A program made the translations under genes and the position numbers. From the NCBI GenBank assembly GCA_015056495.1, contig SVGC01000034.1, forward strand, positions 1 to 38,137: a DNA stretch of 38,137 nt, read 5' to 3'. How positions within the stretch are numbered: position 1 is the stretch's first letter; every line of letters starts with the position of its first letter. Below, piece by piece: positions 34,101-38,137 of this stretch. This stretch comes from Butyrivibrio sp. GTDB lineage: Bacteria; Bacillota; Clostridia; Lachnospirales; Lachnospiraceae. The notes below the pieces were generated by a model. The model ran no database searches and had not been told where the DNA came from. It worked only from the letters and a program-made list of their open reading frames with translations.

Positions 34101-37100
34101 TGATACCAACAGTTACTTCCACATCGTCATTGGTCCTATCAGGAAGTTCAAAAGTATATTTGAATCCACTGGTATTTTTCAGGTAAGTAACTGCAGGATC
34201 CATATAGTAATATGTTCCTGTAAGAGTATCATCACTGGAGCCTCCAGCCACATAGCCGGTATAGGTATCATTTTCTGAATGTCCCCACTTATAACCTGTT
34301 TCTGCATCCTCCTGGAGCACCTGATCTGTAACAGACTGATATAATCCCATTACATATCCGTCAGGCACAACAGATGTATCCTTGCTTGCACAGTCCACAA
34401 GGTATAAAACATAGTCATTTTCAGCCAATTCTGCTTCTGTATAGCCCTGTGCACCATTTGAGATAAATGCATTTAATTCTTCTGTATGATCATCAACTTC
34501 ATCCTGAGTTGTAGCTGCTTTGATCATAAGACTTGCTGCACTTGTCAAAAGAGTCTGCAGATATGTCTGCTTGCTAGCAGAAAATGCTGATGTATCAAGA
34601 GCCTGAGCCTTACTCATAGCTTCTTTTAACTCATCAAGCTCGAGCACATGCTGGATCTTGATAAATGAAAGCACCGGATCAGGGTTATTGCTTTCGGCTT
34701 TGGATACTGTGATCAGTAGTTCGCCATCTTCAGCTGCTGTAAATTCATAGGATGGTGTATTCCAGTTGTTAGAACCATTTTTACTATTAGTAGTTCCAAG
34801 AACTGTTGTCTCAGAGCCAAGTGTTACAGATATCTTCATTGGTCTGCTCTGACTCCACCACTCTTTGAATCCAAAGGTAAATACGTAATCTCCGGCTTCA
34901 ATTGGCACTTTATACTGGATTGACTGGCCGGAATATGCATACCAGCCTGACTGCCAGCTATCATTTCCATCATTAGCCCATCCGGAGCCATAATCATCTA
35001 CATAGCCCCAAAGATTTGTTTCGCCGTCGTATTTCTGATCAGGGACTTCATTGTACAGATCTGCAAATTCATCAAGACTGTAATATGCCTTGGAAACCGT
35101 GTCATTACAATCAATGTAATACTGGATATTGGCTTCAACGATCTTGACTGTTGCAGTTACTTCAAAATCAGTTCCTTCTACTGTTCCTGTAACAGAGCAG
35201 CTTGTAGTCAGATCAACGTTCTCTGTATTCCACTTTACAGAAACTTCTTTTTCATTGTTCTTGCTTGTATTAGCTGTAACTGTATCCGGAAGCACTGCTG
35301 TAGCACCGCTTGCAGCATATACTGTTACATCCTCTACAGATACGATGGTTTCTTCTGAACTATCATATGTAACGCCCTCAACAATATAGGTTGTTATTGA
35401 GTTGGCCTTCATTGTTGCTGTAAATGTCTTTGTATTGGTATTGATGACAATGTCATCTTCAGCAGATACATCTGCCCAGCTCTCGCCATCTGCATTTGAT
35501 CCGCTTGTTCTGATAGCTGTCACATCACTTCCCATTGTAGAGAAATCAGACAGATTGAATCTCCAGGTCTCATCCTCTCCGGAAGTATTGACTGCTACAA
35601 CAACTACCTTGCCACTTTCAGGATCATAGGCTGCTATTGTATTAGAGCTTGATCCGATAAGTGTATATCCAGGAAGTATGTATCTTGAAAGCTGTCCAAA
35701 TGCATAATACTTTCTTGTAAGATACAATTCTTCATTATTGTGGTCAGCTACTGCAATTCCCCAATAACCGGAACCACTTGTGATACCAAAATTATTTAAT
35801 ACTTCGTCAAGTGTGTCGGTATCATATTGATTGTTTTCATCTGCATGGATATCAACTGCATCCCAAAGGATCCAAGCACTAGGCATAAGTCCGTTCAGGT
35901 CTGTCATCATATAGCTTGCGAGCCAAAGAGCCGGTGCCATTTCTCCAGCATCAGTTCCTGCTGTGCCGCTTCCGTCTACTTCGCTCATCCACAGATTCTC
36001 TCCTGACTCCTCTGCAAGAGCCTTTAAGCCTGATCTGTTGCTTCCGCTATATGTATGAGTGTCAATTCTTGTTACAACCTCTTTTGCATCATCTGAAAGA
36101 GCATTGTAGGCTTCTATAGCTGTGTCTATGCTTGTCTCATCAGATGCTGAAAAAACGATATCTGTTACGCCCACATCTGTGAGAGCCTTGTTGAGTGCAA
36201 CAATAATGTTGGATTCAGAATCGCCTATATCAAAATGGCAGCCTTCCTGCTTATTGCTGTATGCTCCCCAATAGCTTGTATATGGCTCATTCATTGGAGT
36301 TACACTCTGGAAATGAATTCCATTGTCTTCCCAATGCTTGATCACATCTGCCATATAATAAGCAAAAGCATTGTAGGAATCAGCTCTGAGATTGTCCTCT
36401 CCTGCATTGGTATTTCCTGAACTGCATCCGCTAACAGTCATGAAATATGGCGGTGAGTTTGAAAATGCCTCAGCAAGGAATTCTCTTGTGCCACTAGCCT
36501 CAGCCTGCTCTATAGCTGCTTTTAACACATTGATCTGGTTGGCATCTGCATCCCAGTCATAATTCCATGCAAATCCGCAATCCACATCATATCTGTCAAA
36601 ATTCTCAACATAATAGCTTTCATCATGACTATCCGGATCTATCTCTGTAACATCAGTTGCATAGCCTGGTACAACTGAGTCTGAACGTGTGATATGTGAT
36701 GCATGAAGGTATTTACTTGTAGTTGGAAGTACTCCTTCTTCACCAGACTTGATAATGGCCATCTTTACAAAATCAAGACACCAGTCACTTCCTGCGCCGC
36801 CTATGGTGATCTTGTTAGTTCCTTCTGTAAGAGCTACATTTTCAAAAGTAACAAGATACAGCTTGGCATTGCTTGCTGATGCAAGGATATTGCTATTTAC
36901 CACATCTGATGTGACTGTATAAACAGTGCCTTCTGATGCAGCGAAAAGTCTGATGTCACTATCAAGTGTAACCTTGGCCTGGTCATCAGTATTTTCTGTT
37001 TCTTCGTTGTCAGTTGTTGCAGCAGTACTTGCTTCATCTCTTGTTTCCTGACTTGCAAAGTTTCCTGCTGCGCCGCTTTCTTCTGATGACTCTCCGCTTA

Positions 37101-38034
37101 GCGTTGTAGCATCATCTGAAGATACTGAAGCTCCTGAGCTGGCACTACCACTATTATCTGTAGCTGCGCTCTGCTCGTTGAAATCGGTTTCATTTTTGTC
37201 CAAAAAAGAAGCTGCACTGTTTGAAGATGTGCTGTCAGGATCATCAACTACAGATGAAGATGATGACGCTGCACTGCTTGATGTGCTGCTCATTGTACTT
37301 AGCAAAGTATTGTTTACAGCTGAGCTGTCTTCAGCGACTCTTATACTTACACCTCTTGCATTTGTTCCTGTAAGCGTAAATATCATCTTGATCGTATATT
37401 CTGCTGTTTCATCAGCTGTTACGGTATATTCAAGATTGCCTCCACTGCCAACCTCTGCATCGAGAGCATTGATCCAGCCGATTGCATCAAAAGAACCTAC
37501 CGTTGTGCCGCTGGTGATACCAAAATCAGCATCTGACATTGCATATGTTGTAGAGCTGAATGCCGTGTTAGAACCAATAGACATGCTACTTCCGGCATAA
37601 CTCAATATGCTTTCATCAGACAGATCATAAAATGAGGCCTTATCATTTACAGACACTGTAGGCATCTCTCCCACATTGTCTCCGCCTCCAATGTTGTACC
37701 TGCCTATGCTCATCCTTAGGCCATCATCCCCAAAGAAAGCCTCTGCAGCTGCCTGTGTGAGCTTATCACTATAACCTACTCTGTTAGCCCACCAGCAAAG
37801 TGAAGTACCAAATCCCTGGAACTCCCCAAGTCCATCACCATTGGTGTCATTGAAAGTTGATGCTGCTCCCGGGAGCAACTTAACAGTCTTACTGACATCT
37901 GATGACGTTTCCGCTTCTGCAACCGTTGAAACTCCACCCACACTACCAGGCATTGTCGCAATTGCAGTAGTGGTCACAAGTACAGTACCTATGATTTTTT
38001 GCCACTTTTTGTGCTTTTTCACTACTTTTTCCAA
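31105..38034 (-). CDS. Giant surface GH30 + GH43 arabinogalactan-degrading enzyme
   Basis: 2309 residues with a signal peptide (to about 41). Layout: GH30 (about 52-890) with acid/base Glu583 in TPMNEP and nucleophile Glu685 in WMSEVDG. It is interrupted by a beta module (about 183-428) that is itself split by a Ser/Asp-rich insert (about 247-350). Then Ig-like Big_4 (898-966), malectin-like module (970-1130), FIVAR-like helices (1132-1190), module (1207-1378), helices (1384-1450), GH43 (about 1455-1840) with acid Glu1728 and Gln1785, Big_4-like (1851-1918), module (1920-2090), Ser/Thr/Gly linker (2097-2200), acidic linker and C-terminal membrane helix (2275-2300). GTSLCWWANRVGY suggests GH30 subfamily 5 (beta-1,6-galactan); the GH43 resembles subfamily 24 (beta-1,3-galactan). 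Start TTG. Confidence 0.9.
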   Translation of the reverse strand: MEKVVKKHKKWQKIIGTVLVTTTAIATMPGSVGGVSTVAEAETSSDVSKTVKLLPGAASTFNDTNGDGLGEFQGFGTSLCWWANRVGYSDKLTQAAAEAFFGDDGLRMSIGRYNIGGGDNVGEMPTVSVNDKASFYDLSDESILSYAGSSMSIGSNTAFSSTTYAMSDADFGITSGTTVGSFDAIGWINALDAEVGSGGNLEYTVTADETAEYTIKMIFTLTGTNARGVSIRVAEDSSAVNNTLLSTMSSTSSSAASSSSSVVDDPDSTSSNSAASFLDKNETDFNEQSAATDNSGSASSGASVSSDDATTLSGESSEESGAAGNFASQETRDEASTAATTDNEETENTDDQAKVTLDSDIRLFAASEGTVYTVTSDVVNSNILASASNAKLYLVTFENVALTEGTNKITIGGAGSDWCLDFVKMAIIKSGEEGVLPTTSKYLHASHITRSDSVVPGYATDVTEIDPDSHDESYYVENFDRYDVDCGFAWNYDWDADANQINVLKAAIEQAEASGTREFLAEAFSNSPPYFMTVSGCSSGNTNAGEDNLRADSYNAFAYYMADVIKHWEDNGIHFQSVTPMNEPYTSYWGAYSNKQEGCHFDIGDSESNIIVALNKALTDVGVTDIVFSASDETSIDTAIEAYNALSDDAKEVVTRIDTHTYSGSNRSGLKALAEESGENLWMSEVDGSGTAGTDAGEMAPALWLASYMMTDLNGLMPSAWILWDAVDIHADENNQYDTDTLDEVLNNFGITSGSGYWGIAVADHNNEELYLTRKYYAFGQLSRYILPGYTLIGSSSNTIAAYDPESGKVVVVAVNTSGEDETWRFNLSDFSTMGSDVTAIRTSGSNADGESWADVSAEDDIVINTNTKTFTATMKANSITTYIVEGVTYDSSEETIVSVEDVTVYAASGATAVLPDTVTANTSKNNEKEVSVKWNTENVDLTTSCSVTGTVEGTDFEVTATVKIVEANIQYYIDCNDTVSKAYYSLDEFADLYNEVPDQKYDGETNLWGYVDDYGSGWANDGNDSWQSGWYAYSGQSIQYKVPIEAGDYVFTFGFKEWWSQSRPMKISVTLGSETTVLGTTNSKNGSNNWNTPSYEFTAAEDGELLITVSKAESNNPDPVLSFIKIQHVLELDELKEAMSKAQALDTSAFSASKQTYLQTLLTSAASLMIKAATTQDEVDDHTEELNAFISNGAQGYTEAELAENDYVLYLVDCASKDTSVVPDGYVMGLYQSVTDQVLQEDAETGYKWGHSENDTYTGYVAGGSSDDTLTGTYYYMDPAVTYLKNTSGFKYTFELPDRTNDDVEVTVGIKNPWSSRTVDIVIEGETVADGITCSQSTLVENTYTVSVSDNELEVFVHNPDRTSQYVDPVLSYIIVKAVPAYTIETLRAALATYAAAMNGHEYSDATMEVYEAAADAAQELIDENSKDSVAIEEAYNTLKDAYDNLLEVFKMTYTSITGTDGDVLYDNNGIKVQAHGGQIQQFTVDGVTKYYWYGEDKTNGYRPVVGVHLYTSTDLYNWTDEGVVLKSIPVSDEEYGTDQEDGYVADLSIFETDEYFKDLYSDYVGQSADNTSLYSSKLEEVYWNLAEDRCVIERPKVIYNDKTGKYVMWFHADGRTPASSADYGKASVGIAISDSPVGPFKLLGTYKMLYSETADHSWDSSNLGSARDMNLFKDDDGSAYVIYSSDGNTNMYIAKLNDEYTGLAATQGTAVLDEDFSINFVGASREAPAMFKYNNKYYMITSGCTGWAPNQAKYATADSPLGPWTMIGDPCTEDTKGTTYDTQSTCVFPVDAAAGKFIYMGDRWNSSDLGDSRYVWLPVEFLPGDQIALGDYSDWTLDELDNKGVFEIVTELPTVATSLDDLKEQLPDTVNVKDSAGSTSSMAVTWEDIDSTAVMGNVTITGTLENGRSFTQEVNMIPEKMIYFFDCAGDGADYFTYARKTLGTQLINTEADQAYSADTKAGYTGTIKSDDSSSYDMGIKNAGDDIWSHGYWAGSSKTIDYSFDLGKGDYTVATGYQEWWSTSRPTRIRVLVDGEEIAYTTFTLSSSDTARLETVSFSLEEDAVVTISVKKTGNPDPVLSFIGVIQDSLVIADDPSSESGSGSTSGSGSGTGSGSTSGSGSTSSGSSSGTSSGSTSSGTTSSGTTSGSTSTGTTTTTSGTTTTTSGSSQTTSGTAVTGNTQQTTGDGAAVAGANRDKSSNKQNADTSDSSSAVSSDDKETEKVDKTDTKDAVTDDKEEASSQEAVASASTSTVQIDETEVATSDSPDDKNRRALIIAAAAIIIAALGAIAGMAKLGLLNAIANIFKK

Positions 38035-38137
38035 CCCCTTCCTTTAATTTTTATAAATTATTTATAATTCGATAATTATTATTTTACTTTTTATAATCAC
38101 TTTGCACAATAAATAAATCTAAATAAAAACCTTTCGT

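Overview
The window looks like chromosomal DNA of a rumen or gut Lachnospiraceae bacterium, most likely Butyrivibrio or Pseudobutyrivibrio. The DNA is AT-rich, has strong AGGAGG-type ribosome binding sites and uses several TTG/GTG starts. It carries very large secreted modular glycoside hydrolases for plant cell wall, a class B sortase, and small families common in Clostridia (DUF6110, DUF4867, a Nif11-like peptide). Genus assignment is inference; no rRNA or tRNA gene was seen.

Layout. 1-110: three tandem 20-bp repeats resembling the end of an IS21-type element that lies off the left edge. 110-2584: DUF6110 protein plus a P1B-type metal ATPase with an atypical transmembrane metal motif. 2666-5840: small unknown protein, DUF4867 protein, MATE exporter, Nif11-like peptide. 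5950-7390: GPH-family sugar symporter. 7516-9252: divergent HxlR regulator and a SRPBCC/nitroreductase pair. 9339-13260: five-gene zinc-type metal uptake operon (Cys-rich membrane protein, binding lipoprotein, ATPase, permease, OB-fold-like lipoprotein). 13274-14922: class B sortase and a 47-residue ORF. 15087-18710: secreted GH43-CBM6-GH10-CBM13-CBM2 xylanolytic enzyme with a perfect 12-bp palindrome before its start. 19175-21569: accessory patch with a possible transposase remnant, an AT-rich gene with an HNH-like His/Asn signature, a four-unit structured tandem array, a helix-turn-helix protein and a GlsB-type membrane protein. 21681-24414: cytoplasmic-looking GH115 alpha-glucuronidase and a GNAT acetyltransferase. 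24489-29137: EAL-PAS-degenerate GGDEF protein, DUF2798-like membrane protein, and an MBL-fold hydrolase with a small membrane protein. 29272-30949: aldo/keto reductase and divergent MerR regulator. 31048-38034: 2309-residue surface enzyme combining GH30 and GH43 for type II arabinogalactan.

How it works together. Two surface enzymes attack xylan and arabinogalactan side chains outside the cell. The GPH symporter could import released glycosides, and the GH115 enzyme, which has no signal peptide, could remove (methyl)glucuronic acid inside the cell. These links are inferred from families and proximity.

Most unusual non-coding content: a family of about 70-bp near-perfect palindromes at three sites, one of which supplies the stop codon of the MerR gene; a 92-bp element duplicated behind two genes; and the A-B-A'-B' array at 20564-20870 directly before the HNH-like gene.
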